NCBI GenBank assembly: GCA_016203205.1
Contig: JACQNE010000023.1
Location: 1 to 37,298, forward strand
Reading direction: 5' to 3'
DNA from: Candidatus Woesearchaeota archaeon
GTDB taxonomy: Archaea > Nanobdellota > Nanobdellia > Woesearchaeales > GW2011-AR9
Length of the DNA: 37,298 bases
The position numbers and the translations under genes are program-made. Shown here one piece after another: positions 8,035 through 16,847 of this stretch (position 1 is the stretch's first letter; each line of letters opens with the position of its first letter). A model generated the notes under the pieces. The model was not told the origin of the DNA and searched no databases. It saw only the letters and a program-made list of their open reading frames with translations.

Positions 8035-9606
8035 TCATTCACCCATCCCGATAAAATTAATCTCAACATTCACCGCTTTTTTATTCTGCTTGACATACTC
8101 ACTAAACAAGGGAATTTTCACCGGCACGGCAAACCGCGTAAACGTAGAAGTCACGATCGCTTCCCCTTTGTCCAGCGAGGCGATATTGCGGTTGTCTTGA
8201 CTTAAATCCTGCGGCGATGATTCTATGACCGCCAATCGCTCTGAACCCATTTCCATCCCCAGAATGATCTTTGTGTTCATGTTTGCCAGAATATTCTTGG
8301 GGATCTCCGAGGGTAGCTGAGTGATGGCAATGAGACCAATCTTAAATTTCCGCCCTTCCCTCGCAATTGAATCAAACACATTGCTTCCTTGCTCAAGCAC
8401 TTTCTTTCCCAACACCCGGGGAGCTTCTTCCAGGACAACGGAAATGACCGGCTTGTCTTCAAGCTGGCCGATGCGTTTGTAATATTTGTACTTATCAAAA
8501 ATCTCTGAGGCGATGATGCTTCCGACCATGATCTCCAACGAGCCAGAGAAATAGCTGGTATCGATAATCACGGTTTTTCCCCGTTCCAGCTCCAGGCAAA
8601 TCTCGGTGATCGTATTCATCCCGGCAACATCGTCAAAGATGCCGCTGCACTGAAATTGTCCGGCTTCGAAATCCAGATCGAGCAAAGCCAATAATTTCCG
8701 TTTCACGACGGAAATCGTATCTTCATGAAATTGCACGTTTTCGATCCGCCGTTCTTCCAAAATGGCCCTGATCCAATCCGTTTTGAATCTCTTGAAATAG
8801 ACAAATAAGCATTGCCGCTGAGGATCAGACAATGCAATCGCCCCTTGAAAATGCTCCGGTTTCAATTTTGTCAGGTGAATCTTTAAAGTCCTTGCTCCCG
8901 GCGGCGGCCTGGCCGGAGTATAATAACTAACTTGATCATGCCGCGGATGGTCTTTCAATCCCAGGCCGACACGGCCGTAATATTCGTCGTGAGGATCAAG
9001 GACCAATACACCGGCAAAATCACCGCTGGTCAAGCCCCAGAGCATGCATGACATCAGATTTGATTTCCCTTTCCCTGTACTCGCCGGAATCAGGATATGA
9101 TGGCTCAAGGCATCTCTTCCCGGCAGAAATAAATCAAAATCAAGCGCGGCACTGCCGCTGCGCAAACTCCCCAAGAACAGTGGATGGAGCGGCTTCGTCA
9201 TAAACAACAGGTCATCTTTGGTTATTGCCCGCACTTTTGTAAAAAATGGGGGGAGTTTCTTGCACATCCGGCTCTGCCCGCTCGTCGTCAATACTGGTTT
9301 CAATAACGCCAACTGATAATTACGCAGCTGCTCATCGAGCATCTGGAAACCGCTTTCTTCCAGGCTCATCCCGGCAACCATTTCCAGATTCTGGAGGGAG
9401 ATCTGGCTGCCATAGAGCAGATCATAGACTTGCAGGATGAATTTCTCACCCCGTTCTTCGATCACGACGAGTTCTCCTAATTCAACAGGAGCATCTGCTT
9501 TCACCCGCATCACAATTTTTCCAAAATCACCGGAGACAACTTGGCCTTTGAGCATGTCTGAGAGAGTCTTCATCTGGTTTATATTGATTTGGCTGGAGAA
9601 GAACAA
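8035..9606 (-). CDS. HerA-like ATPase (DUF87-type, HerA/FtsK superfamily)
   Basis: [23 protein letters not shown] Walker [46 protein letters not shown]. Alternative start MKTLSDM at 9573. Confidence 0.88.
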   Translation of the reverse strand: MFFSSQININQMKTLSDMLKGQVVSGDFGKIVMRVKADAPVELGELVVIEERGEKFILQVYDLLYGSQISLQNLEMVAGMSLEESGFQMLDEQLRNYQLALLKPVLTTSGQSRMCKKLPPFFTKVRAITKDDLLFMTKPLHPLFLGSLRSGSAALDFDLFLPGRDALSHHILIPASTGKGKSNLMSCMLWGLTSGDFAGVLVLDPHDEYYGRVGLGLKDHPRHDQVSYYTPARPPPGARTLKIHLTKLKPEHFQGAIALSDPQRQCLFVYFKRFKTDWIRAILEERRIENVQFHEDTISVVKRKLLALLDLDFEAGQFQCSGIFDDVAGMNTITEICLELERGKTVIIDTSYFSGSLEIMVGSIIASEIFDKYKYYKRIGQLEDKPVISVVLEEAPRVLGKKVLEQGSNVFDSIAREGRKFKIGLIAITQLPSEIPKNILANMNTKIILGMEMGSERLAVIESSPQDLSQDNRNIASLDKGEAIVTSTFTRFAVPVKIPLFSEYVKQNKKAVNVEINFIGMGE

Positions 9607-9666
9607 AGATTAAAATATTACTTATCGGGAGTAACATTTTTAAATAATCACCGTTTCAACACAAAA

Positions 9667-10422
9667 ATGACATTAGAACAAGCAGTCAAAGCAGAAATCG
9701 ACAGCTGGGACATTACTCTCCGATCGGAGGGAAGAGAAATGAGCTATGAACAGTTTGTTCGCCCGGTTCTCTATGGCATTGCGATAGCAATCGCGGAGGA
9801 TATGAGAGAGAACTTTGTCGGGGGAAATGAGAAATATTTGAATTTAGAATATCACGATGCCGTCAAACAGTTTAGAGAAGAATATCTCTTCTCCCAGTTA
9901 GAGTCGCATCAGTTTAAAGTAAAAGAGACTGCGTTGCACATCTTGGCTTCGCCCAATCCCGAAAATGCGCGTACTGCCTTACATAGTCGTGTAAAAGAAA
10001 TCTTTGGAGTTACAGTAAAAGAACTACGGGAAAGAAAATGTGGAGATTATTCATCTCTTCCCGAATTACTAACCACAGAAGGAAGTATAGAACGTGCAGA
10101 AGTAAAAATAAAAGAATATGCTGATTTATTGAGAGCATCACTTCTTCGCACCCTAATGGAATCAAAAAGCAAAGAAATAGCGCAAAGAATATATGAACTT
10201 GCCAGAGATGAAGTTGCAGAAGAAGGCTTTTTAGAATTGAATGAGATTTTTGAAGACAAATATGTCGAGGCTGTTTCACGTTTCAGAGAATGGTACATCA
10301 ATCAACAGATAAAACGAAGTAAAGACGGAGCAGAAGCAGCCAAGAAATGCGGGCTAACGGATGGCGCATTCCGACAGTGGGTCTTCCGCCATAGTAGAAC
10401 AATGGCCGACTTCCAGCAATAA
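9667..10422 (+). CDS. Hypothetical protein with C-terminal Fis-like helix-turn-helix appearance
   Basis: MTLEQAVKAEIDSW...; C-term AAKKCGLTDGAFRQWVFRHSR; start moved downstream of the overlap with the divergent HerA gene. Confidence 0.6.
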   Translation: MTLEQAVKAEIDSWDITLRSEGREMSYEQFVRPVLYGIAIAIAEDMRENFVGGNEKYLNLEYHDAVKQFREEYLFSQLESHQFKVKETALHILASPNPENARTALHSRVKEIFGVTVKELRERKCGDYSSLPELLTTEGSIERAEVKIKEYADLLRASLLRTLMESKSKEIAQRIYELARDEVAEEGFLELNEIFEDKYVEAVSRFREWYINQQIKRSKDGAEAAKKCGLTDGAFRQWVFRHSRTMADFQQ

Positions 10423-10454
10423 TTTTATAAATAAAACCCCTTTTTAGCTTAAAC

Positions 10455-10709
10455 ATGGAAGCAACCGTCATGCATTTCCGGCAAAGCCGGTACAGAGTAA
10501 ATTCGCACCAGATGGTGCTGAAAGCCGCGGACAGCGCCGAAGAAGCGCAGAAAGTAATCGGCAAGAAAGTAGTGTGGACTTCTCCAGCCGGAACACAGAT
10601 TCAGGGCACAATTTCTGCGCTGCATGGGCGCAAAGGCAATGTTCGGGTTATCTTCCCTGAGAAAGGGCTTCCCGGGCAGGCATTGGGACAGAAAGTGAAA
10701 GTAGAATAG
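10455..10709 (+). CDS. rpl35ae: Ribosomal protein eL33 (L35Ae)
   Basis: NQMVLKAADSAEEAQKVIGKKVVWTSPAGTQIQGTISALHGRKGNVRVIFPEKGLPGQALGQKV; matches the L35Ae pattern. Confidence 0.9.
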   Translation: MEATVMHFRQSRYRVNSHQMVLKAADSAEEAQKVIGKKVVWTSPAGTQIQGTISALHGRKGNVRVIFPEKGLPGQALGQKVKVE

Positions 10710-10713
10710 AAAA

Positions 10714-11217
10714 ATGAGAACTGCGAATGATAGCGAAACGCTAGCCGCAGAAGCAGACAAGTATATTGATTGCTATGTTTCCACTGATGCACTGGAAGTA
10801 GAAGAATACTTTTTGGAAGCGTTGGGACTGGAAGATATCTCCTGTTTTGTAGAGAGAGAACACCTTCATGATGAGTATAGACTAAGCCCCAGACCGGAAG
10901 ATCATTGGCTTTATACTCAACACCTTGTATTAGATTTATATCATGGTTCTGTGAAAGACCCGCAAAGCGGTTTAGAAATTGATTACACCGACATCCCTCT
11001 TCGTGAAGCGTTAGACCAAAGAAATGCTTTGGGATTCACGTCCATGTCTAAATTCAGGATGTATATCAACGCAGCCAATCAAGTGCCATTATTTGGCACA
11101 GGTTCTGCTCCACTTCTCTCTCGGATTGAAACTGTTTTAGAACAAGAAAGACAGAACACGGCATTTATCAATGATCGTGGTTCGATCTACGTACATCTAT
11201 CTGAATTTTATTGCTAA
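10714..11217 (+). CDS. Hypothetical protein (167 aa)
   Basis: Open ORF directly following eL33; protein-like composition; no recognised motif. Confidence 0.55.
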   Translation: MRTANDSETLAAEADKYIDCYVSTDALEVEEYFLEALGLEDISCFVEREHLHDEYRLSPRPEDHWLYTQHLVLDLYHGSVKDPQSGLEIDYTDIPLREALDQRNALGFTSMSKFRMYINAANQVPLFGTGSAPLLSRIETVLEQERQNTAFINDRGSIYVHLSEFYC

Positions 11218-11227
11218 ATTCTGTTCT

Positions 11228-11521
11228 ATGAATAATGACACTATCAAAAAATCCGAGCTTGACACAAAGACCACCTACCTGTTGTGCCCCGATCGATCCT
11301 GCAGACTATTTTTTGATCCAGATCGAGAATGGTGCGAATCAGCATGCCCGCAAGAAAATAATTTAGTGAAAATAATCCAGTGTGTTAATTGCCTGGAGCC
11401 GATTGAATTATCCGGGGACCATAATCGTTATTGTTCGGTAACCCATCAATGCGCTGACGGCCGTCATCCGTTAATGTGTCAAAATAGGCGGGGGGGGGGA
11501 CTACCGGTCACCGACTGGTAG
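11228..11521 (+). CDS. Cys-rich zinc-ribbon-like protein, 3' end possibly altered by an inserted hairpin element
   Basis: LLCPDRSCRLFF...CESACPQ...CVNCLEPIELSGDHNRYCSVTHQC; last ~20 codons lie in the G-tract/hairpin at 11476-11559. Confidence 0.5.
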   Translation: MNNDTIKKSELDTKTTYLLCPDRSCRLFFDPDREWCESACPQENNLVKIIQCVNCLEPIELSGDHNRYCSVTHQCADGRHPLMCQNRRGGGLPVTDW

Positions 11522-11559
11522 CCTGTTCGCTTCACTCACCCCCGCCTAATTTTGAACAC
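11476..11559. repeat. Nested inverted repeat with G10 tract
   Basis: gtgtcaaaataggcggggg ... cccccgcctaattttgaacac enclosing ctaccggtc-acc-gactggtag. Confidence 0.75.
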
Positions 11560-11584
11560 GCAAGAATTCCACTCATCAATAAAT

Positions 11585-11621
11585 GGTTTGCAAAGCAAAC
11601 CACCACTCAAAAGAGTGGTGG
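11585..11621. repeat. Two adjacent hairpins
   Basis: ggtttgcaaagcaaacc (11585-11601) and ccaccactc-aaaa-gagtggtgg (11600-11621). Confidence 0.8.
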
Positions 11622-11714
11622 AATACTCCGCGTTTCAAAGAATGAGTGGCAAATACTGTTTAATTTATGAAAGACCAAAGTGATTTTGATTATCCTGTAA
11701 AGTTCTTAATAGGA

Positions 11715-12356
11715 TTACGGCGTAGCCGGAAACTTGGCATGGAAATCTTCCAATTTATTCCAGACCGTTCCCAAAGAACCGCGCAAACTTACTACCGCAT
11801 CAATCGGATCTTTAACACTATTTACATATTTAGCATGATCCGAATCAACTTTGGGGGGTATTTTATGCTCAACATCAGCAACAAAAGCCTGTTCAATCGC
11901 ATGAACCTCATCGATCGCTTTCTGCAGCGTTTGGCGGTCTGCATCTTCATGTTTTCTCCGCAGCAAGCGCAGATTGCTCACCGTACGATGCAAATCCCGT
12001 TTGACGCGATTAATTGTCGTCTTTGTTTTCACAAGATTTCCCCGGTTCAACAACGAATGAATATCTTCCATCCCTTCCAGCGCATCTTTGATATTATCCT
12101 TGACAACACTGACATCACCTTTACGCTGTTCTTTTTGGGCTTTATGTTTTCGCTCTTTAAACTTTGTGCCCACCCATTCTCCCCATTTAGCACGCTGCTC
12201 TTCCAAATCTTTTCTCTTGGCTGCCCGATCTTCTTTGGAAGGGGGCGGGACGATGAACAGGCGGACGATATAATACCCGATCATCAGCATCACGAAAAAT
12301 AAAGCGCCATCGATAAATTCAGCAATTGTCCCGGTCACGATTGAAGCATCTGCCAT
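11715..12356 (-). CDS. TM-anchored coiled-coil protein (module copy 1, CC-A)
   Basis: MADASIVTGTIAEFIDGALFFVMLMIGYYIVRLFIV then a long charged helical region; ATG one nt after the stop of 12358-12894. Confidence 0.7.
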   Translation of the reverse strand: MADASIVTGTIAEFIDGALFFVMLMIGYYIVRLFIVPPPSKEDRAAKRKDLEEQRAKWGEWVGTKFKERKHKAQKEQRKGDVSVVKDNIKDALEGMEDIHSLLNRGNLVKTKTTINRVKRDLHRTVSNLRLLRRKHEDADRQTLQKAIDEVHAIEQAFVADVEHKIPPKVDSDHAKYVNSVKDPIDAVVSLRGSLGTVWNKLEDFHAKFPATP

Positions 12357-12357
12357 G

Positions 12358-12894
12358 TTAAAATTGGGTGACATACCCCCTCATCGCTGATAAAATCCAA
12401 TATAAAAAAAAGCACAGGATCAACTTGACAAATACTGTCGTTTTTGTATCCTGTCCTCTTCCGGGGATAGTATACAGAAGATAGGCTAGACCGACGATCG
12501 GCCCGCCGATGAGCAATAAGGCTACTGCCGTCGCCCAGCCTGTGCCTGTGGCTAATAAAACATCTGGCGGCAGGAAAATCGCGGCAATCGTCGCGATCAC
12601 CGCAGCAACAACACCTGCTTGTGTCCGGCTGAACAGGCCAAATATCGATCCCGTTCTCCCGGTCACCCCTTTCAGGCCGGTCATCACGGCAAAAAAGATT
12701 GTGAACATCAGGATCCAGATCAAGATGCGCGTCAGAGCAGTGACACCCACGCCGGCGGACACGCCGAGAAAATTGAGACTACCGATTCCTAAAATGCGGT
12801 CCCAGACATTGCCTAATGTGCCAACAATGTCTAATGCGGCAACAAGGGGGAGAGAAAGGAGTGCTGACATCAACCAGGTCTTTTTCATAGACAA
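12358..12894 (-). CDS. Polytopic membrane protein (module copy 1, TM-A)
   Basis: Signal-like N-term, multiple TM segments; GIGSLNFLG...RILIWILMFTIFFAVMTGL; related in pattern to 13967-14527 and 14617-15324. Confidence 0.7.
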   Translation of the reverse strand: MSMKKTWLMSALLSLPLVAALDIVGTLGNVWDRILGIGSLNFLGVSAGVGVTALTRILIWILMFTIFFAVMTGLKGVTGRTGSIFGLFSRTQAGVVAAVIATIAAIFLPPDVLLATGTGWATAVALLLIGGPIVGLAYLLYTIPGRGQDTKTTVFVKLILCFFLYWILSAMRGYVTQF

Positions 12895-12931
12895 AAGAAT
12901 AATTTAAGGGTATATAAGGTTTTTGATGATG

Positions 12932-13106
12932 GTATGTATTCAGTTAAGTCTGTGCAGGCAGGGTCAAGATGGTCTGCCGAGCGTTGCGATCAGACAGAAA
13001 GATTATGGTCTCGCTCATCTTTGAGAATGATTCTTCAGTTCAACTGACTTTGCTTCCGAGCGAGACGAGGCAGACCGACCTGCCAAAGCACAGATTTAAT
13101 ACATAC
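12932..13106 (+). mobile_element. Family A foldback/MITE-like element A3, 175 bp
   Basis: gtatgtattcagttaagtctgtgcaggcagg...cctgccaaagcacagatttaatacatac; no direct repeat found at the flanks. Confidence 0.85.
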
Positions 13107-13142
13107 GTCGGACGAGGTCAGAAAATTAATTGAAAAAAGATC

Positions 13143-13298
13143 GTATTTGTTTAGCTTTTTCGGCAGGCCGTGCATCCGAACGGAAATCAGCAAAGAGAGT
13201 CTCTGCTTCTCGCCGTGAACCGGAATATTTCCGTACCAAGTTAGGTTTAAAGTTTCTTCGGATGCACTTCTTGGCCTTGCCGCCAGCTAAACAAATAT
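13143..13298 (-). mobile_element. Family B foldback/MITE-like element B3, 156 bp
   Basis: gtatttgtttagc...gctaaacaaatat; 8-bp direct repeat aaaagatc at 13135-13142 and 13299-13306. Confidence 0.92.
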
Positions 13299-13326
13299 AA
13301 AAGATCAAAAAAAGAAACAGAAAAAA

Positions 13327-13965
13327 TCATCCATAGATGACTTTCTTCAGTTTTGCCAGTTCAGCGACAAAACCACGGTCGGCAGTGATTGCCTTATCCA
13401 CTTCTGTGTTCAGCAACGTTTTTTTCGCGGCAAACGCGGCGGTGCTCCCCAACGCGGTATCAAACTGTCGCAACGCATTAACAATCTCTTTGGTGAAGAC
13501 GGTCATCCGATTCAATACAGTTCTAGCTGCTGCTTTCCGCTTTGGTTCAAGTTCAAAATCATCAATTGTCTTCTGCAGCTGATTTAAGCGACGATAGGCT
13601 TTCGCCTCATGGCGCTTGGCTTTCTTCTCTTTTGATCCGACTGCTTTCTTTAAAGAGGCATCATCGGTCACTTTAGAATTATTCAGCGCTTTCTTTAAGG
13701 CTTCCAGATCAGCATACTCAGCAAGAACCAGCTTTTCTTCCAAACCCATCTTACGCTTCAATTTTCCTCTGGTTTTCTGAGTCCACTTCCATAACCCTTT
13801 ACCCGCAGCAGGGCCTGCTCCCCATGCTTTATCCGCAGACTTGCCATCTTTGTCTCCACCTTTGATCAAAAGCCACGTATAATAAGCGGCTAAGACGAAA
13901 AAGATCACATGAGCGTATGATTCAATTATATTTATCCATCCGGCGAAATCAGTTAAGTCTGCCAT
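13327..13965 (-). CDS. TM-anchored coiled-coil protein (module copy 2, CC-B)
   Basis: MADLTDFAGWINIIESYAHVIFFVLAAYYTWLLIKGG then a Lys/Ala/Leu-rich coiled-coil-like region; ATG one nt after the TM-B stop. Confidence 0.7.
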   Translation of the reverse strand: MADLTDFAGWINIIESYAHVIFFVLAAYYTWLLIKGGDKDGKSADKAWGAGPAAGKGLWKWTQKTRGKLKRKMGLEEKLVLAEYADLEALKKALNNSKVTDDASLKKAVGSKEKKAKRHEAKAYRRLNQLQKTIDDFELEPKRKAAARTVLNRMTVFTKEIVNALRQFDTALGSTAAFAAKKTLLNTEVDKAITADRGFVAELAKLKKVIYG

Positions 13966-13966
13966 T

Positions 13967-14527
13967 TTATATGACCCCCGCGGCCAGTGGTGCAACATAG
14001 CTTCCCAACTCATGTCCCCACGTCGAAATATGCGCTACCAGCCACCACAATATCAAGACAGAAGCCAGTTTTACGAGCGCAGCAACCCGACCCGGCGTTG
14101 GTGTAGAGATTAACAGAACAGCCAACCCGATAACCGGCCCAAAGATGATCACAAACGCAAACAAGGTTGCATAGGAAGTTCCCCAAGCAATCAAAACATC
14201 TTTGGGAAGGAATACGCTGACCAGGACGGCTAACAAGATTCCGATGGCAATACCCACGCCCCGCGTCAAGCCAGGAATCATCGACAACAGAAAATAGAGA
14301 ATAGTGAACAATAAAATAGCCATCAGTATTCTGATAAAGCCGACAAATTGATTGTCTGAACTGCCCAGAAAGGTAAGCTGGCCGACACCGATAATCTTGG
14401 AAACAAATTTACCAAAATCAAACGCTGAGTCGCCTGACGACGTCGAAGACCCGTGATTTGAAGCCAGGGAGAAACTCGGAAGCAATAACAGTAAGATTAA
14501 AACCAGCGTATATGTTTTCTTGATCAT
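13967..14527 (-). CDS. Polytopic membrane protein (module copy 2, TM-B)
   Basis: Signal peptide; GFIRILMAILLFTILYFLLSMIPGLTRGVGIAIGILLAVLVSVFLPKDVLIAWGTSYATLFAFVIIFGPVIGLAVLLISTPTPGR. Confidence 0.75.
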   Translation of the reverse strand: MIKKTYTLVLILLLLLPSFSLASNHGSSTSSGDSAFDFGKFVSKIIGVGQLTFLGSSDNQFVGFIRILMAILLFTILYFLLSMIPGLTRGVGIAIGILLAVLVSVFLPKDVLIAWGTSYATLFAFVIIFGPVIGLAVLLISTPTPGRVAALVKLASVLILWWLVAHISTWGHELGSYVAPLAAGVI

Positions 14528-14616
14528 CTCAAATCACCCATTTATTATTTACTTCAATGGATGGTGAAACTAAGTAAAATCTTAGCCTATTTAAACTTTT
14601 CTCTAACGCAGCAGAG

Positions 14617-15324
14617 TCAACCACCTAATTGTTTTGCCCAATAACTGATTGAATAGACCAGCCACATCAAAGCAAGCACACTCACCAACTTTAAAAAGGC
14701 TGTCCTGCGATTTGGCGTCGGTGTAAATAATAACAACGCCAATCCCGCCAGCACCGGACCGAAAATAACCACAAACGCAAAGATGGTCGCATACGATGTC
14801 CCCCATGCCAATAACACGACGCAAGGCGTAAAGATGGCGACGAGTATCGCCAAAATGATGCTGATCGTAATCGCTACTCCGCGCGTTAAGCCCGGAATCA
14901 TCGATGCAAGAAAATATAAGATCGTAAACACGAGAAGCGCCAGGAGAATTCTTAAGAATCCGCAAAGCTGGTTTTCCGCCTGCCCGCCAAAGAGAAAAGA
15001 TAAACTACCTAGCCCAAAGATAAATCGGATAAACCGATTCTCGCCGTCAGATGGTGTCTTCCCTGACGAAGATGTAAATACAGGTTTTTCCAGCGGTGCT
15101 GCACCGCCGCCGCCCTTGTCCGTGATCGTAACACCTTTAATCGTACTAGGGTCTTCCAGAAATTTCTTAAAACCATCATCTGCCTCTCCCGCTGAACTTG
15201 CTTTTCCCGTTGCCGGGGAGATAGATTCATTTTGTGCCGCGACGAGAGAAAGCGTTACGATAATCAGAAGCAGGATAGTTACATTCTTTCTTGACAAAAT
15301 AATCACCTGCGTTAGAGAAAACAA
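14617..15324 (-). CDS. Polytopic membrane protein, third paralog (TM-C)
   Basis: GFLRILLALLVFTILYFLASMIPGLTRGVAITISIILAILVAIFTPCVVLLAWGTSYATIFAFVVIFGPVLAGLALLLFTPTPNR, aligned by eye with TM-B. Confidence 0.75.
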   Translation of the reverse strand: MFSLTQVIILSRKNVTILLLIIVTLSLVAAQNESISPATGKASSAGEADDGFKKFLEDPSTIKGVTITDKGGGGAAPLEKPVFTSSSGKTPSDGENRFIRFIFGLGSLSFLFGGQAENQLCGFLRILLALLVFTILYFLASMIPGLTRGVAITISIILAILVAIFTPCVVLLAWGTSYATIFAFVVIFGPVLAGLALLLFTPTPNRRTAFLKLVSVLALMWLVYSISYWAKQLGG

Positions 15325-15351
15325 AGAGGATATTTAAAATGTTCTTAATTG

Positions 15352-15425
15352 AATACGTATTCAGTTAAGTCTGTGCGGGCGAGGTCAAGATAGTCTGCCG
15401 AGCGTTGCTATCAAAAGAAAGTCAT
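15352..15425 (+). mobile_element. Partial family A element (left half only)
   Basis: acgtattcagttaagtctgtgcgggcgaggtcaagatagtctgccgagcgttgctatcaaaagaaag matches the left half of A3. Confidence 0.75.
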
Positions 15426-15515
15426 GGATTTGGTAGCTGGCCTGTTAAGGATATAATCACAAAACCAATCCGCATCACGAAACCTTTATAAATCACCACC
15501 AATCCTGATGAGCCA

Positions 15516-15950
15516 ATGTCACATATCCTTACTGTAAATCCAGAAAAACTTGTCCGACGGACAGCAGAAGAGCTCAAAGCAAACAAATTAGTCCAGCCAG
15601 AACCGTGGTCTGCTTTTGTCAAGACCGGCCACCACAAAGAACGGACTCCTGACCAGGAAGATTGGTGGTATTTCCGTTCGGCATCCATTCTTCGCGTCGT
15701 TGCTAAATTAGGCCCTGTCGGCACGCAAAAACTCCGCACTAAATACGGCGGACGCAAGAATCGCGGCCATAAGCCGGAACGATTCTATCCTGCTTCCGGA
15801 TCGATCATCCGTTCCATTCTTCAGCAGTTGGAAAAATCCGGTTTGCTGCGGCAAACAGAAAAAGGGGTTCATAAAGGACGAATCCTCACCCCAAAAGGGA
15901 TATCGTTCATGGATAAGATTGCCATGCAGCTCTTCAAAGAAAGCAAATAG
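15516..15950 (+). CDS. rps19e: Ribosomal protein eS19
   Basis: [82 protein letters not shown]. Confidence 0.95.
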   Translation: MSHILTVNPEKLVRRTAEELKANKLVQPEPWSAFVKTGHHKERTPDQEDWWYFRSASILRVVAKLGPVGTQKLRTKYGGRKNRGHKPERFYPASGSIIRSILQQLEKSGLLRQTEKGVHKGRILTPKGISFMDKIAMQLFKESK

Positions 15951-15983
15951 GAAAGCCAAATAAAAAAAAGTGATCTCACAACA

Positions 15984-16157
15984 ATGGCCACAAACAAACA
16001 TCCCGCTCGCAAAAGACGCCTGATCAAGCTGAGCAAGCAGACAAAATGGGCCCCTTTTTGGACTGTTTTCAAAGTCTACGGCAAAGGGCGGCGCGTCCAT
16101 CCCTCCCGCCATACAGAAGTGAAGCGCAGCTGGCGCAGAACCAAAACCAAAGCCTGA
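15984..16157 (+). CDS. rpl39e: Ribosomal protein eL39; below the ORF-track size limit
   Basis: MATNKHPARKRRLIKLSKQTKWAPFWTVFKVYGKGRRVHPSRHTEVKRSWRRTKTKA*, translated by hand; location before eL31. Confidence 0.93.
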   Translation: MATNKHPARKRRLIKLSKQTKWAPFWTVFKVYGKGRRVHPSRHTEVKRSWRRTKTKA

Positions 16158-16160
16158 TTA

Positions 16161-16199
16161 ATAGAATAATAACATAGAATAATAACATAGAATAATACT
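16161..16199. repeat. 13-bp tandem repeat x3 (atagaataataac)
   Basis: atagaataataac atagaataataac atagaataatact between eL39 and eL31. Confidence 0.85.
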
Positions 16200-16233
16200 A
16201 ATAATATAATATTCACTACATCAACCAACAACC

Positions 16234-16617
16234 ATGGCCGCAAAAAAAGAATCAGAAAAAGCAGTGGAAAGAACATATAATGTTCCCTTGCGTAAAGAAT
16301 ACCAAAAAGTTCCTAATTGGAAACGCACAAACAAAGCAGTCGTCGCTCTTAGACAATTTCTCGCCCGCCACATGAAAACGGAAGATGTGCGGTTGGCCAA
16401 GGATGTCAACGAAAAATTATGGCAGCACGGCATCAAGAACCCGCCTCATCATGTGAAAGTGACGGTCACGAAAGACGAGAAAGGAATCGCCCGTGCGGAA
16501 TTGTTTGGCGTGGAAAAGAAAGAGAAAGCGCCGCAGAAAAAAGCGGGAGCAAAAACAGCAAAAAAAGAAACCGAAGCTCCTGAACAGAAAGCAGAAGCAG
16601 CTTCAGTAACAGATTAA
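16234..16617 (+). CDS. rpl31e: Ribosomal protein eL31
   Basis: ERTYNVPLRKEYQKVPNWKRTNKAVVALRQFLARHMKTEDVRLAKDVNEKLWQHGIKNPPHHVKV; charged C-terminal extension. Confidence 0.93.
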   Translation: MAAKKESEKAVERTYNVPLRKEYQKVPNWKRTNKAVVALRQFLARHMKTEDVRLAKDVNEKLWQHGIKNPPHHVKVTVTKDEKGIARAELFGVEKKEKAPQKKAGAKTAKKETEAPEQKAEAASVTD

Positions 16618-16647
16618 AGTCATTTCACCGGTTAGTGATTTTTCGTA

Positions 16648-16803
16648 GTATTTGTTTAGCTGGTGGCAAGGCCATAAAGTGCATCCGAAGAAACTTTATT
16701 CCTCGCGTGGCGCGGAAATCCTCCTGTTCACTGCGAGATGCAGAAAATTTCTTTGCTCATTTCCGCTCGGATGCACGGCCTGCCAGAAAAGCTAAACAAA
16801 TAC
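16648..16803 (+). mobile_element. Family B foldback/MITE-like element B1, 156 bp
   Basis: gtatttgtttagc...gctaaacaaatac; 8-bp direct repeat ttttcgta at 16640-16647 and 16804-16811. Confidence 0.92.
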
Positions 16804-16847
16804 TTTTCGTACGAACATTTTTAAAACAACTTCTCCCAACAGACTAA

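Noticed and set aside
8035-9606. HerA-like ATPase as part of a defence system or a HerA-NurA repair operon
   Set aside because: No NurA, SIR2 or nuclease partner adjacent; the neighbour on the other side is a divergent hypothetical gene. A housekeeping HerA-like role is equally likely.
16635-16847. A ~52-codon ORF stays open through all three family B copies (ICLAGGKAxKCIRRNF...FRSDARPAxKAKQI)
   Set aside because: Codon-by-codon comparison of B1 and B3 shows mostly non-synonymous differences, with the conserved stretches coinciding with inverted-repeat arms. This fits structural conservation, not a selected peptide. 156 + 8 bp is also not a multiple of 3, so insertion is not frame-preserving.
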